From: CAWEFA01 sp963851385 | GTDB taxonomy: Bacteria; Bacteroidota; Bacteroidia; Bacteroidales; DTGW01 | Assembly (NCBI GenBank): GCA_963851385.1 | Contig: CAWKPE010000013.1 | Coordinates: 186,001-250,000 of the forward strand | Direction of reading: 5' to 3' | Length of the DNA stretch: 64,000 nucleotides | In this document: one piece after another, positions 50,728-62,123 of the stretch | Numbering within the stretch: the stretch's first letter is position 1 | How the letters are laid out: every line of letters starts with the position of its first letter | Program-made: the position numbers and the translations under genes | Notes under the pieces: generated by a model | The model's database searches: none | What the model was told of the DNA's origin: nothing | The model's input: the letters and a program-made list of their open reading frames with translations, nothing else

Positions 50728-52515
50728 TCATTTTAAATTAAAAAGCGGGCTTTTAACAACAGGCCTATCGCTTGAAAGTGGTTTGGTCTGATGTTCAAAT
50801 TCTACTTCTTTTATTAAAATTCCATCGGGAATGATAAATGAAACCGGTGGTCCATTAGGAATGGCTTCCTGATTGTCAATAACCGAGCTACTTTCTTCAG
50901 AACCAGATGCTTCATTCATAAAAGTATTGTATATCAATGAACCCGAAGAAACTCCTATTATTTTTTTAAGAGAAGTTATGTTTAATGATTTCATAGAAGC
51001 ATCCCGAAGCAAAGTTTCTTTACCATCTTTTACTGAAACCTTGTAAATATTTAATGGCATATAGAAGTTCCCCTGTTTAACCGGTTTGATCATGATTGCA
51101 TAGTCAAGATCTTCTTCCTTGGCAGCTTTTATAAGCTGTTCTTTAAGCTTGTCTATTGTTATTCCATCAGTTGCTGAGATATAAATAACTCCTGGTCCAA
51201 GATCATGAGTTATACTTCCATATTTGGTTACCGAATATCGGTTATGACCATTCGATTCTTTAATATTCCTTGTAGGAGTTCGTCCATTGTACAAGCTTTT
51301 TAAAATGCCATTTTCAATCAGCACTAGTGTATCAGGAGGTACCACTCCTTCTCCATCAGCATCATAACTTCCAATAAGATTAACTCCTTTATATGTTTTT
51401 AACCTGGACATATCTTTAACGGTAATATCTTTTGCAATTACAGGTTTATCTAATTTTGCTTCAACCGCATTTACGTTTTGGCCATAGTACATTGACATTT
51501 GAGAACTGTTATATAGAGGCTCTCTGTATGCAATAAGATTGTCTGTTCCGGTAAAAAATCCTTGAGAAAATGCATCAGCCACAGCCTGACCCAGGAATAG
51601 AACCGGTCCTGAATAATTTTCGTCCAAAATTGGAGCTTTGCCTCTTTCCAACAGATTTTCAGCTAAAGACCTGGCATCAGTCTTCATGTTTTCAATTTTT
51701 GGTAAATCACCCTGGCTAACACCACAATATCTGACCTGATCTGTAACATTATCACCGTCATCAGCCTGGCTCAATGCTGAAATTAAAATATAAACCACAT
51801 CTATTGGAGTTTTTATCTGGCAATCTTCACTGCTATAAAAATAAATATTAGCGTGTAATTGAAAAGCAGCTACTTCAGAATAAAAAATGTCAGGATAATC
51901 CTTAAATACTGACGAAACCTCTTTGACCAAAGACTGAAGATATTCTTTGTTCCAAACATATTTATTATCCTTGATGCTCATTTTAACAACTGGAACAGTG
52001 CAGAAATCTGGAATTTGAAGATCTTTTTTACTCAGGTTTTTGTCATTTAAAGAAGCAAGTTTGTTCTTATAATTTTCTGCTGCAGATTTATAAGTATTGT
52101 TAGTCATCATCCACAATGCACGCCTGATGCCATAATAATCATTATCAAGAGGCAGTTCTAGATCCCCATCGCGCGGCGGTTTTGTTCGCGTTGCATCAGT
52201 AAAATTCTCATCATTTAACTGATAGTCTCCAACCATTACACGGTTGCTCCAGCTGCGAAAATTTCTTTCCGAAGCATTGCTTAATGCACCCAAAGAAGCT
52301 GTAGTAAAAAAAGTTTTTACGTCCTCAATAGAATAACTTATGTAAAAAGGCGCCTGGCAATCATTACAAATCAGTTTTTTCATACTTCTATCCAGCTCAT
52401 CTTTCATTGCCCTGAACATAATTGTTTCAGTGCTATCCTGAGAAAAGGATAGCTGTGATGAACAAAGCAGAATTCCAGTAATTACTTTTATAATATTTTT
52501 TTTAGTGAAGAACAT
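50728..52515 (-). CDS. Exported TldE/PmbA-like protein
   Basis: 595-residue protein with a signal peptide (KVITGILLCSSQLSFSQ). It has the modulator-of-gyrase/TldD fold: FFTTASLGALSNASERNFRS near the N-terminus, PVLFLGQAVADAFSQGFF where TldD has its zinc helix, and a C-terminal barrel with VNLIGSYDADGEGVVPPD. The HExxxH motif is absent, as in TldE, so it is probably the non-catalytic partner of the adjacent TldD-like protein. The E. coli TldD/TldE pair is a cytoplasmic protease that processes peptides; this pair is exported, so its substrates lie in the periplasm or outside. Confidence 0.82.
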   Translation of the reverse strand: MFFTKKNIIKVITGILLCSSQLSFSQDSTETIMFRAMKDELDRSMKKLICNDCQAPFYISYSIEDVKTFFTTASLGALSNASERNFRSWSNRVMVGDYQLNDENFTDATRTKPPRDGDLELPLDNDYYGIRRALWMMTNNTYKSAAENYKNKLASLNDKNLSKKDLQIPDFCTVPVVKMSIKDNKYVWNKEYLQSLVKEVSSVFKDYPDIFYSEVAAFQLHANIYFYSSEDCQIKTPIDVVYILISALSQADDGDNVTDQVRYCGVSQGDLPKIENMKTDARSLAENLLERGKAPILDENYSGPVLFLGQAVADAFSQGFFTGTDNLIAYREPLYNSSQMSMYYGQNVNAVEAKLDKPVIAKDITVKDMSRLKTYKGVNLIGSYDADGEGVVPPDTLVLIENGILKSLYNGRTPTRNIKESNGHNRYSVTKYGSITHDLGPGVIYISATDGITIDKLKEQLIKAAKEEDLDYAIMIKPVKQGNFYMPLNIYKVSVKDGKETLLRDASMKSLNITSLKKIIGVSSGSLIYNTFMNEASGSEESSSVIDNQEAIPNGPPVSFIIPDGILIKEVEFEHQTKPLSSDRPVVKSPLFNLK

Positions 52516-52580
52516 ATTTTATTTTATTATTTCATTTCTTAAATAAAGGTCTTTGGCATATTGGCATATTGACACATTTT

Positions 52581-54275
52581 TTATTTTGTAATTTTTTCAA
52601 TATCCGGCCTCGGTAATAAAGGCATTTGTCCATAGCTTTCAGGTTGTTTTTGTGTTTCGATTTTCGTGATGAAAAGTGAAGGTGAGACTGCTGTCACCGG
52701 TATGGTTCCTGATTCTGCCCCGCAATAGCCCGTAAACATTCCAATGCTATCGCCGGTAGCTTCAACATTCGAAAAAATAGTTAATGGAGTTCCTATAAAA
52801 TTAACACCTCTTACAAGTTCATCGGGTCTTCCATCAACATATATTTTATAAACAACCGTAGGTTTTACATTAAAAACGTTAGGTGTGTATCTGTTAGTAA
52901 GAGTGAAACCTCCTACAACCTGGTCAAAAAGAAATCCATAAGTTTTATTATTCTTCTTGCATTCTGCTATCAGCTTTTTTCTAAGTTCTTTATCAGTTGA
53001 TGGTTTTCTCGTCTCAACTATAAGATTCGACTGCCTCGCAACTGGTGACATACCTGCCTGGGAACGACCATGCCCATTTGAGTTTGGAAATCCGTCTATA
53101 GGACACCGGGACATCAAGAAGTTTTCTAATATACCATCTTTAACTATATTTACCCGTTGTGCTTTAACACCCTGATCGTCGAATTTATAATATCCGAACA
53201 TATCTTTTCCTTTAAATTGTGATTGTAATGGATCTGATATAATATCAACATATTTTGGCAATACATGAGTGCCAATTTTCGACTTAAATGTTTGACTGTC
53301 GAAATCGCTTTTTAGTCTGTGTCCTTCTATACGGTGTCCAAAAATCTCATGGAAAAATACTGCCGCAGCACTTGGTGAAAGTATTGCAGGGCCCGAATAT
53401 GCATCAGCCTCCGGAGCAGTTCTTAACTGCTTCAACTGTATCATCATTGCTTTAATATCAGTTACAATTTGTGCATCGGGAGTCAGCTTTTCAGGCGTGA
53501 AGGCATAATATGAACGGAAAAGCGGCAGAACGCTGCCATTATCAGCTTTAATTATTGCAAGAATTTGAAGCTGGCAATAGCTTGAATTTTGAACAATCTT
53601 ACTTCCTTCTGTTGAAACAAAATACTTCCTGTCAGTAATAAATGAAAGAATTGCATCTGCTGAAATTATTTTGTCGTCTTCGAGAAATGGCTCGGAATAT
53701 TTCTTTAATCTTTTTATCCAGGCTTCACTATCATTAAAAGAATTATTTACCGGCGCTTCATAATAAACTTCTGGTTTCTCAATCGAAAAATCAGTAGTCT
53801 TTTTTTGCAAAGTTTCATCTTTCAAACTGCTTTGTACCTGGTTAAATGCATCAACAGCATTGCGATATGCATAATGTGTAGCTTGCCATAATGATTGTTT
53901 TATAGCAATTGGAACATTTTCAAATGGCAATTTAATAGCAAAAGGCTGAGCTAAACCACCAATTCCATATGTTCCATTAATCTCATGAGTATTATCAAAA
54001 TCATAATTGCCGACTCTTACTGTTGCAGTAAGAATACGTCCATTATCTTCATTTTTGCTGACCAGACTGCCAAATGAGGTACTTATTGTAGTACTTTTTA
54101 TATCGTCAACGCGATATTCAATATAATATGGAGCTATGGTCTGCGTTTTCAATGTTTCCATCTCCCTGTTAATCTCATCCGATAAAATATTAGTCAGAGT
54201 ATCTTGCGCATTTACGTTAACAGACATTAATACGACTCCTAAAATAATATTTACTAAAATTTTCAACTTAATCAT
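52581..54275 (-). CDS. Exported TldD-like zinc metalloprotease
   Basis: 564-residue protein with a signal peptide (ILVNIILGVVLMSVNVNA). The TldD zinc helix is intact: AVFFHEIFGHRIEGHR, with HEIFGH at residues ~309-314. The second half shows FDDQGVKAQRVNIVKDGILE and GRSQAGMSPVARQSNLIVE, typical of the PmbA/TldD barrel. It should cleave unfolded peptides in the periplasm or outside. The partner without the zinc motif lies 65 bases downstream on the same strand, so the two are co-transcribed. Confidence 0.88.
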   Translation of the reverse strand: MIKLKILVNIILGVVLMSVNVNAQDTLTNILSDEINREMETLKTQTIAPYYIEYRVDDIKSTTISTSFGSLVSKNEDNGRILTATVRVGNYDFDNTHEINGTYGIGGLAQPFAIKLPFENVPIAIKQSLWQATHYAYRNAVDAFNQVQSSLKDETLQKKTTDFSIEKPEVYYEAPVNNSFNDSEAWIKRLKKYSEPFLEDDKIISADAILSFITDRKYFVSTEGSKIVQNSSYCQLQILAIIKADNGSVLPLFRSYYAFTPEKLTPDAQIVTDIKAMMIQLKQLRTAPEADAYSGPAILSPSAAAVFFHEIFGHRIEGHRLKSDFDSQTFKSKIGTHVLPKYVDIISDPLQSQFKGKDMFGYYKFDDQGVKAQRVNIVKDGILENFLMSRCPIDGFPNSNGHGRSQAGMSPVARQSNLIVETRKPSTDKELRKKLIAECKKNNKTYGFLFDQVVGGFTLTNRYTPNVFNVKPTVVYKIYVDGRPDELVRGVNFIGTPLTIFSNVEATGDSIGMFTGYCGAESGTIPVTAVSPSLFITKIETQKQPESYGQMPLLPRPDIEKITK

Positions 54276-54565
54276 TTTATTTTTCGAAATAAAAAATTTA
54301 AATACTCCAAAATAATGCCAAACCTTTTTTTAAAAGTTTCAAAAGTAATAAAAAATTTATAGCTCATTTTTTAATTAAAATTCTTGAATATTTATTGAAT
54401 GAACGAATTATTATCTGTTACATTATGTTTTCCTTATTATTATTAATAACAAATTCAACAATTCATTTAGTTTAAATTTAAACTTAATTAACAATTACTG
54501 TTCTATTTTGATGTTGAAATTAAGTATTTCCTGATTATGGATACTTGATTCCAGATTTTTTTAAC

Positions 54566-56725
54566 TTATTTGCCGTCTTTAGCTACCGGTTCTTGATCCA
54601 GCGTATCTTTTAATGACAATTGGATTCGTTTTCTTGCAACGTCAACTTCAATTACTTTTACTTTTAGATGTTGATTCAACTTCACTACTTCAGTGGGATC
54701 AGATACAAAGCGGTTTGCCAATTGACTTACATGCACCAACCCATCCTGGTGAACTCCAATATCAACAAAACATCCAAACCGGGTAATATTAGTGACTATA
54801 CCGGGTAAAATCATCCCGGGTTTTAAATCTTCCATTTTATGCACATTTGGGTCAAATTCAAATACCTTAATAATTGTTCGTGGATCGCGACCGGGCTTGG
54901 CAAGTTCCTCTATTATATCCTGCAAAGTAGGTAAACCTATTGTACCGGAAATATATTTTTTAATATCAATTTTAGAACGAATTTCAGGTTCTTTGAGTAT
55001 TACTTCGACATTTGACCCAAGATCATTAGCCATTTTTTCTACTACGTGATAGCTTTCCGGGTGAACTGCACTATTATCAAGTGGATTTAAAGCATCTGGT
55101 ATGCGAAGAAATCCAGCACTCTGCTCAAATGCTTTATCACCCATTCTTGGTACTTTCATTAATTCATGACGTGATTTAAAGGGTCCTTTCGCTGAACGAA
55201 AATCCACAATCTTTTGTGCAAGTGAAGGACCTAAACCAGAAACATAAGTCAGCAACTGCTTGCTTGCAGTATTCAGGTTTACACCAACCTTATTAACACA
55301 AAGTTCAACTTCCTGGTCAAGGGTAAGTTTAAGTTTATTTTGATCAACATCATACTGATATTGGCCAACACCTATAGACTTTGGATCAATTTTAACCAGT
55401 TCAGCCAGTGGATCCATTAAACGACGGCCAATAGATACAGCGCCCCGGACAGTTACATCATATTCAGGAAATTCTTCACGTGCTATCGAAGATGCCGAAT
55501 AAACAGATGCACCGCTTTCATTGACAATGTAGACTCTAACATCGCGTTCAAATCGAACTGTTTTTATAAAGCTTTCTGTCTCCCGACCTGCCGTACCATT
55601 GCCAATGGCAATAGCTTCGATTTTATAAGTATTTACCAGTTGGTTAATTTTGGCTGCAGATGAGCCTCTTTCGTTTTGAGGTGGATGCGGATAAATGGTT
55701 TCATTGTGCAGCAAATTACCCTGGGAATCTAGGCATACCAATTTACATCCGGTGCGAAATCCAGGATCAATAGCTAAAACATTTTTCTGTCCAAGTGGAG
55801 GAGCAAGCAATAGCTGATGGAGGTTTTCAGCAAAAACTTTGATAGCCTGATCATCGGCTTTTTCTTTAAAGCTATTTTTAATTTCTGTTTCTATTGAAGG
55901 TCCAAGAAGTCTTTTGTAAGAATCAGATATAGCAATTTTGACATGTTCTGAACATTCATTTTTTGCCTTGATAAAATATTCATGAAGAATTTGAATTGCT
56001 TTTTCTTCATCAGGTTCAACGGAAATCTTCAGAAAGCCTTCTTCTTCACCACGGCGCATAGCCAGATATCTATGAGAAGGACAACGTTTCAGTGGTTCAT
56101 TGAAATCATAATAATCTCCATATTTTATACCGTCCGGTTCTTTGCCTTTTAGAACTTTTGAATAAATTAAAGCCTCGTGATTAAAAATCCGGCGCATGGC
56201 ATTCCTGGCATATTGATCCTCGTTTATCCATTCAGCAATAATATCGCGTGCTCCATGAAAAGCTTCATCTACCGTATCAACTTTCTCATTTATGAAAGCC
56301 TCAGCTTTTTGTTTCAAATTTAGTTCCTGCTGCTTCATGATCAGAGTTGCAAGCGGTTCAAGTCCCTTTTCTTTTGCCATGCCTGCACGTGTCTTCCGCT
56401 TGGGCTTATAAGGTAAATAGATATCTTCTAATTCTGATAATATATAAATTGATTCCAGTTTTATCTTCAGTTCATCCGTCAATTTACCTTGCTCTTCTAT
56501 TGAATTAATAATTGTTTCGCGGCGCTTATCAATTTCAATAAATTTGTTCCATAAAGTTTTAATTTCAGCTACGGCAACTTCATCCAGGCTTCCTGTAAGT
56601 TCTTTCCGGTATCTGCTGATAAAAGGAATAGTAGCTCCATTTTCCAGCAACTCAATTGTATTAGCAACCTGATCTTCTTTAAGATTATTCTGTTTCGAAA
56701 TTAATTCAACGTGTTTCTGAATCAT
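54566..56725 (-). CDS. tex: Tex-family RNA-binding transcription accessory protein
   Basis: 719-residue Tex protein. Domains in order: N-terminal helical Tex_N (NTIELLENGATIPFISRYRK), a YqgF-like domain (VLAIDPGFRTGCKLVCLD), helix-hairpin-helix repeats (NLNTASKQLLTYVSGLGPSL) and a C-terminal S1 RNA-binding domain (PGIVTNITRFGCFVDIGVHQDGLVHVSQL). It is a cytoplasmic nucleic-acid-binding protein that affects transcription; the exact role is unsettled. Length is somewhat below the E. coli protein but complete. Confidence 0.95.
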   Translation of the reverse strand: MIQKHVELISKQNNLKEDQVANTIELLENGATIPFISRYRKELTGSLDEVAVAEIKTLWNKFIEIDKRRETIINSIEEQGKLTDELKIKLESIYILSELEDIYLPYKPKRKTRAGMAKEKGLEPLATLIMKQQELNLKQKAEAFINEKVDTVDEAFHGARDIIAEWINEDQYARNAMRRIFNHEALIYSKVLKGKEPDGIKYGDYYDFNEPLKRCPSHRYLAMRRGEEEGFLKISVEPDEEKAIQILHEYFIKAKNECSEHVKIAISDSYKRLLGPSIETEIKNSFKEKADDQAIKVFAENLHQLLLAPPLGQKNVLAIDPGFRTGCKLVCLDSQGNLLHNETIYPHPPQNERGSSAAKINQLVNTYKIEAIAIGNGTAGRETESFIKTVRFERDVRVYIVNESGASVYSASSIAREEFPEYDVTVRGAVSIGRRLMDPLAELVKIDPKSIGVGQYQYDVDQNKLKLTLDQEVELCVNKVGVNLNTASKQLLTYVSGLGPSLAQKIVDFRSAKGPFKSRHELMKVPRMGDKAFEQSAGFLRIPDALNPLDNSAVHPESYHVVEKMANDLGSNVEVILKEPEIRSKIDIKKYISGTIGLPTLQDIIEELAKPGRDPRTIIKVFEFDPNVHKMEDLKPGMILPGIVTNITRFGCFVDIGVHQDGLVHVSQLANRFVSDPTEVVKLNQHLKVKVIEVDVARKRIQLSLKDTLDQEPVAKDGK

Positions 56726-57225
56726 AATAATTGGTCGTTAGCATATAAACAGGAAAGTATCAATTTAATGCCCAAAATTATAAAAAGATATTATGAATAA
56801 AGGCATATATACATATAGAATTTCTGAAAATGTCAGTTGCAAGGAGATATTGAGATGATACAATCTTTAATAAGAATACTTTGCTTTGCGAACAGGCATG
56901 ATTGGGCTTTATTAAAAGGTAATTTGTAAATATTTATTAACAATTTTAAAAATTTATTTTGCAAATTCAATTTAATTTTCAATTTTTGCAATTGACATAT
57001 TAATTTCATTCCCAAGTATTTTAATTTTTTCAATAGTAATATACACCTGAAAGTATCTAATTGCGGGATTTTTAAAAATATTTTAAAAAAAGTTAAAATA
57101 TTTTGGGAACATTTTGAAAAAATTGAATCTTATAAATAGGATAAAATTATTTCTAATAAATAAAATATTACAAGCGTAAGCCGAAAAGCTTTTGAAGAGT
57201 AGGCAAAGTTCTAAATAAAACCTTT
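56726..57225. other. Gene-free AT-rich region between divergent genes
   Basis: About 500 bases of strongly AT-rich sequence between tex and the secreted protein gene. Short open stretches on the minus strand are dominated by Lys, Leu and Ile codons and look like composition artefacts. It must carry both promoters, but I cannot place a convincing -33/-7 pair. Confidence 0.6.
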
Positions 57226-58530
57226 ATGAAAACTATTAAATTATTTTTTCTTATTAATTGTATAGTAGTGTTTTTTATAACTAATGTACAAGCGCAAACG
57301 AATGTTGCTGCTGCTCCTACCAAGCCGGTATTTTTAATAAATGGTACATGTTCCACTACACTTTCCTATATGAATGATGGTAATACATCTACATTAGCCA
57401 GTCTGTATTATCCTGGCGCTATTTCCTTTTATATTGATTTGGGGAATGGAGCTGCGAATTATTTTGATCTTACCTCTACAACAATTTATTGGGCAAGTGG
57501 AAATTATTTAACAAGTTATACTATATACACATCACCTGATAATACCAACTGGACAGTTGCTGCAACAGCCACTAATTCAAGTCTTACAGATAAACAAACG
57601 CTTACTGCAGGTAAAACTTACGTCAGGTATGTGAAATTAATAGCAGGTAATTATGTAAATCTCTATAATATTGGAATTTATGAATTTCAAGTATATGGTT
57701 CACCCAGTATTTCATTACCGGCTTCGTTCAGCACAATAAATGTTTCAAGTACTGCTACTTTTGGTGCTACAGCTTCATTTACCGGGGGAATTACAGCAGG
57801 TGCTTTAAACACGCCAACTATAAATAATTCGGGTAACTTGAATCTGCAAACTGGCGGAACAAATAGAATCACTATTCTCAACCCAAGTGGTCAGGTAAAT
57901 ATTTTAAATGATTTTTCAGTTTCTGGTAATACAACTACAGGTGCTATTTCTGCAGCAAGCTTAACAACAACTGGAAATGTTGGTATTGGTGGTACTCCAG
58001 ATGTAAATTCTAAATTAAAGATATATGGAAGCCAGCAATGGCATTTAGTTACTGATGCAAATCTTGAAATTTTAAATTGGACTTTAGCAGGACCCAACTC
58101 CGTTACGTTTAATGCATTTAATGATGCAAATACTGCTGCTGCACCAATGGCATTTTCTGCAAGTGTTTTTGTTTTTCATGCAGGAAATGTAGGTATAGGT
58201 TGCTCTAACCCAACTTCATTACTTACTGTAAATGGAGTAATAACAGCCCAGGAAGTAGATGTTAAAAACCCGGTGCCAGGTTGTGATTTTGTTTTTGAAA
58301 ACAATTATAAATTAAAAAGTTTACCTGAAATTGAAAAATATGTTAAAGAATACAAGCACCTGCCCGAAGTGCCTTCAGCCATAGATTTTGAAACCAAGGG
58401 TTGCAACATCGGAGAAATGAATAACATTTTACTGAAAAAAGTTGAAGAGCTTACTCTTTTAATGATCGAACAAAACAAACGTATTGAAGCCCTTGAAAAA
58501 GAAAATGCAGCGCTTAAAACAACTAAATAA
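57226..58530 (+). CDS. Secreted discoidin-like protein with tail-fibre-type C-terminal coiled coil
   Basis: 434-residue exported protein. Signal peptide at 1-23 (FFLINCIVVFFITNVQAQ). Residues ~35-160 resemble an F5/8 type C (discoidin) jellyroll (YYPGAISFYIDLGNGAANYF, SYTIYTSPDNTNWTVAA). A repetitive NSGNLNLQTGGTNRI / TGNVGIGGTPDVNSKLKIYG region follows, as in Bacteroidota tail-fibre-like surface proteins. The end (ENNYKLKSLPEIEKYVKEYK plus a MIEQNKRIEALEKENAALK coiled coil) is the usual C-terminal region of that group and probably trimerises. No T9SS domain. Role is likely adhesive; ligand unknown. Confidence 0.78.
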   Translation: MKTIKLFFLINCIVVFFITNVQAQTNVAAAPTKPVFLINGTCSTTLSYMNDGNTSTLASLYYPGAISFYIDLGNGAANYFDLTSTTIYWASGNYLTSYTIYTSPDNTNWTVAATATNSSLTDKQTLTAGKTYVRYVKLIAGNYVNLYNIGIYEFQVYGSPSISLPASFSTINVSSTATFGATASFTGGITAGALNTPTINNSGNLNLQTGGTNRITILNPSGQVNILNDFSVSGNTTTGAISAASLTTTGNVGIGGTPDVNSKLKIYGSQQWHLVTDANLEILNWTLAGPNSVTFNAFNDANTAAAPMAFSASVFVFHAGNVGIGCSNPTSLLTVNGVITAQEVDVKNPVPGCDFVFENNYKLKSLPEIEKYVKEYKHLPEVPSAIDFETKGCNIGEMNNILLKKVEELTLLMIEQNKRIEALEKENAALKTTK

Positions 58531-58608
58531 AAAGACATTTGCTAATACTGTATACAAGTTTTATTTTACTAAACATTTTTAAAATGCAATAAATTTAAAT
58601 TACAAGTA

Positions 58609-61600
58609 ATGAAAAAAATAATAATATGTTGTTTTGCCCTGCTGCTTTTTGTTAGTAGCTATGCACAGGAAGGGTGTCAAAAAAAAGGCTGGGATGCAGT
58701 AAAATACTATAATAGCGAACGTGAAAGAATACGTGACAGTGCTGAGTTTATTTTCCAGGGTGTGACTAATTCTATTGATTACTATAACCGTATTGATAAA
58801 AACGGCAAAGAATATGTTGCATATTCCCGAATTGTAAAAGTTACTAAAGTCTTCAGGGGCAAAATTAGGCCAGGCACAGTCGTTGAAATAGTTGGGAAAA
58901 CGAGTTTCCAGGTTATCACCAATGAACCAAGAAAAACTAGAGACTTGAATGGCGATTCTCTTTTTGTATTTTTCTGCCGGTTAGCCAAAGAATTTCCTTA
59001 TGACCCCAAATACAATATAAGCCCTGTAGACAACAAAATAATACTTACATCTTTCAGTGATATTGGGAATATTAGTATTATTCATCAAACTGGGCTCCGC
59101 AAAAAGTTTGCTTCAAAAGGAGAAATTTACAGGTATATCAGTACATTTCCAAATATTAAAATGCCCGTTATTTCAAAAGAAGATACAGTTTTTCCGGATA
59201 GAATAATACATAAACCAATGACTTTGCCTGGGCATACAAAAGACTATATCGATTCGGTGAAGCGCGTGAAAGAGTCTAAAAAAAAAATTAAATCATTAAC
59301 CCTAAGTAATTCTGGGATAATACCTGTTCCGGCAACAGAAGAAATAATTAGGACAAATGTCAAAGCACCAATATTAAAACCTTATTCTTCAAAACTTAAG
59401 TCTGCCACTGATGACGATTATGTCGATATTATATATGACGGTTATGATTATACTGCTAATAGTAAAGATATTACTTTTTCTTATAATGGTAGTAATATAG
59501 ATGTGACATTAACTTATGATGCTGAACTTGAAGAAGATGATATAAATATAGAAAGTGCCGTTTGGAGCTCAAGTGATGAATCTATTGTAAAGGTTGTCGA
59601 TAATACTAATGGAGAGTTTAAAATTATAAAAGGGCCAGGTACAGCAACAATTAATTTAATTGTAACTTATGACTACCAATATTGCTATACAGATCCAACA
59701 ACACAGAAACCAGTCTGTTTTCCAGAAACCACTTATGTGGCTGCTTCAGTCAATATTGTTGTAACTGTTCCCGCCACAGGTGTTGATGTTGAGCCGAAAA
59801 TAATAGCCCTTATGTATGCCGGCACATCAAGTGAATTAATAGCAACACCCAAACCTTCCTATGGTACATATAAGATTATTCAATGGTACTCAAGTGATTT
59901 AAGTATTGCAACTATTAATGATAATTGCGATGGAACCTGTACCGTATATGCCATTAGTTCTGGTACAGTTAATGTTTACGCTATACTCACTTTATTAGAT
60001 GGCACCACAACATATAAAGATAATTGTAGTATTACAGTTTATCCATACATTAATAATATAATAGCTAGCCCTGCTTTTAACGCAGGGGACAATCGTTGTT
60101 TTATTACAATTTCAGGCCAGGGTTTTGGCAATTCCCAGGGAAAGAGTTATATATCTTTTACTACCGCAGACGATGCCACTGGGACTATGTATCCGGACCC
60201 TGATAGTTATGATTATTTAACTAACTGGTCCCCTACACAAATACAAATGTGGTTACCTGGTCAAGTTAGTTATATTTATTTATATAATGAAACTATTGGT
60301 ACGGGTGATGTAAATTTTACTTATATAGATGCTAATAATAATCAATACACAAGTAATTGCTATAATATTATAATTAATCATAACTATTTACAATATATTT
60401 CTCCTGATGGTTCACATAAGTATTGTGAAAAACCACATGAAACTTCTGTTAATACAATAGCTTTTAGTCTTGATACCCATTTAAGTAATAATGCGAAAAA
60501 TGCAATTAATCGTGCAATGGCCGATTGGAATTGCGCCCTTTCCAAAAATGGCACTCCAATCAATTTTACAATTAACCAAGGCTCACCTAATCAAATATTA
60601 ATAGGGTACCCTAATAATGATAATGCCATGGAAACAGATCCCTCCGGCACACTAAATACTGCCGGTCAAGATTGTTATCTCACTATTAATACAATTACAA
60701 TAAACAAAATAATGTACAACAATAATATTTTTTCTTTTACTTTACCAGGTCAAGGAATAATAGATGCAACTGAAGATAATTTTTATTTTGATATATTGCA
60801 CGAATTCGGCCATGTGTTAGCATTAGGCCATGTAAATAATGCAGATGATTTGATGAATTATACAGTTAATAATGTTTATGGTTTAAGTAATCCAAACAAT
60901 GATAATTATGCACTTGTTGATGCACAAACCAGGATTACAGCAAGTGAAAATCGGGTCTGGATAACTGCTTCATGTGCTTCTACATGCATTGGCCCGTCAT
61001 CACCAGTGCTTACAGCAACAAAAAATGGTTCATATAAAATAGACCTAAACTGGACATATTCGATGTCAGATGTAGATTCTTACAATCCTCCCAGCTTTGA
61101 TATTTACCGGGATGGTACATTAATCAGTTGGTTACCTTATAGTAGTTTAATAGGCATATCGATCTAAGGTTCTCAATATTATTATCAGGATAATAATTTA
61201 AATGCAGGTACACAACATACTTACTGTGTAGTTGCAAAGAACTCAGATGGTGAGGGTTCATTTAATACAAATCCATCGAACCAATCCTCAGCCATTACAG
61301 ATGCTGCGGCTCCATGTAGTTCAACGGGTTCAGTTCAGACTTCTTGTACTTCATGCTATCCCACAATTACCTGGTCCGACAATTCAACAAACGCAACAAA
61401 ATATAACATATTGCGCTCAAGTGATGGAATTAACTTTTCTCAAGTAGCTAGCGTGAACTCTACCAATTCAACATTATCTTATACCGATAATGTGTCGACC
61501 TGTACTGGTAAAGTATATTATTACAAAATTCAATCTGTGAATCCTGAAGGTACTGCCAATTCATCTATTATTATTATTGGCTTTGCGTCATGCAGTAACA

Positions 61601-62100
61601 CTTCAAATATAAATTACACAGCTTCTTCGCAGGTAAAGGCATATCAATACACTACAGGCACAATAACAGCAGGCACAAATATTACCATTGGTAACGGAAC
61701 GATTGTCGGTTTTTATGCAGGTTCCGGTATACAACTATTATCCGGTTTTTCTGCAGTAATTGGAAGTACTTTCCAGGCACAAATTGTAGCTTGTACAAGT
61801 AATACACAATCGGCTATGAAGGATAGCCTTGGCAATAATTCTATAACTGATGTTCCTGCAGTGAATACTGGCACAATAAAAATTTATCCAAACCCGACAA
61901 CAGGTTTGCTTACTATTGAAACCGGTGAAAATAAAGCTACCATTGGAATTTATAATATATATGGTAGTTTGTTGAAACTACAACAGCTAACGGGTAATAT
62001 AAATCAAACCGATATTAGTAATCTGGCTGCAGGCACTTATATAATAAAAGTAGTTACTAATAGCGGACAGCAAAAAGAACAATTAATAATTAAAAAGTAA
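58609..62100 (+). CDS. Large secreted metzincin-type protease with T9SS tail, interrupted by one in-frame TAA
   Basis: 1163 codons including one stop. Signal peptide MKKIIICCFALLLFVSSYAQ. Residues ~280-480 hold two bacterial Ig-like (Big_2-like) domains and ~480-600 an IPT/TIG-like domain. The protease domain has HEFGHVLALGH (first zinc His at residue 731) with a Met-turn DDLMNYTV, the HExxHxxGxxH pattern of metzincins. An FN3-like domain follows. At 61165-61167 a TAA stops the frame inside it; the same frame then stays open to 62100 and encodes a second FN3-like domain and a T9SS type A sorting domain (TIKIYPNPTTGLLTIETG). A single GAA-to-TAA change would explain the stop. If real, the protein lacks its sorting signal. 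Confidence 0.85.
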
Positions 62101-62123
62101 AATTGCTTTTGCTTGAATAAATT

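Noticed and set aside
56833..57033. 66-codon minus-strand frame in the gap upstream of the discoidin-like gene
   Set aside because: Lys/Leu/Ile-dominated composition expected from AT-rich non-coding DNA, with no supporting start context or family.
57226..58530. Prophage tail fibre
   Set aside because: It has a signal peptide and no other phage genes nearby; this C-terminal type is common in Bacteroidota surface proteins.
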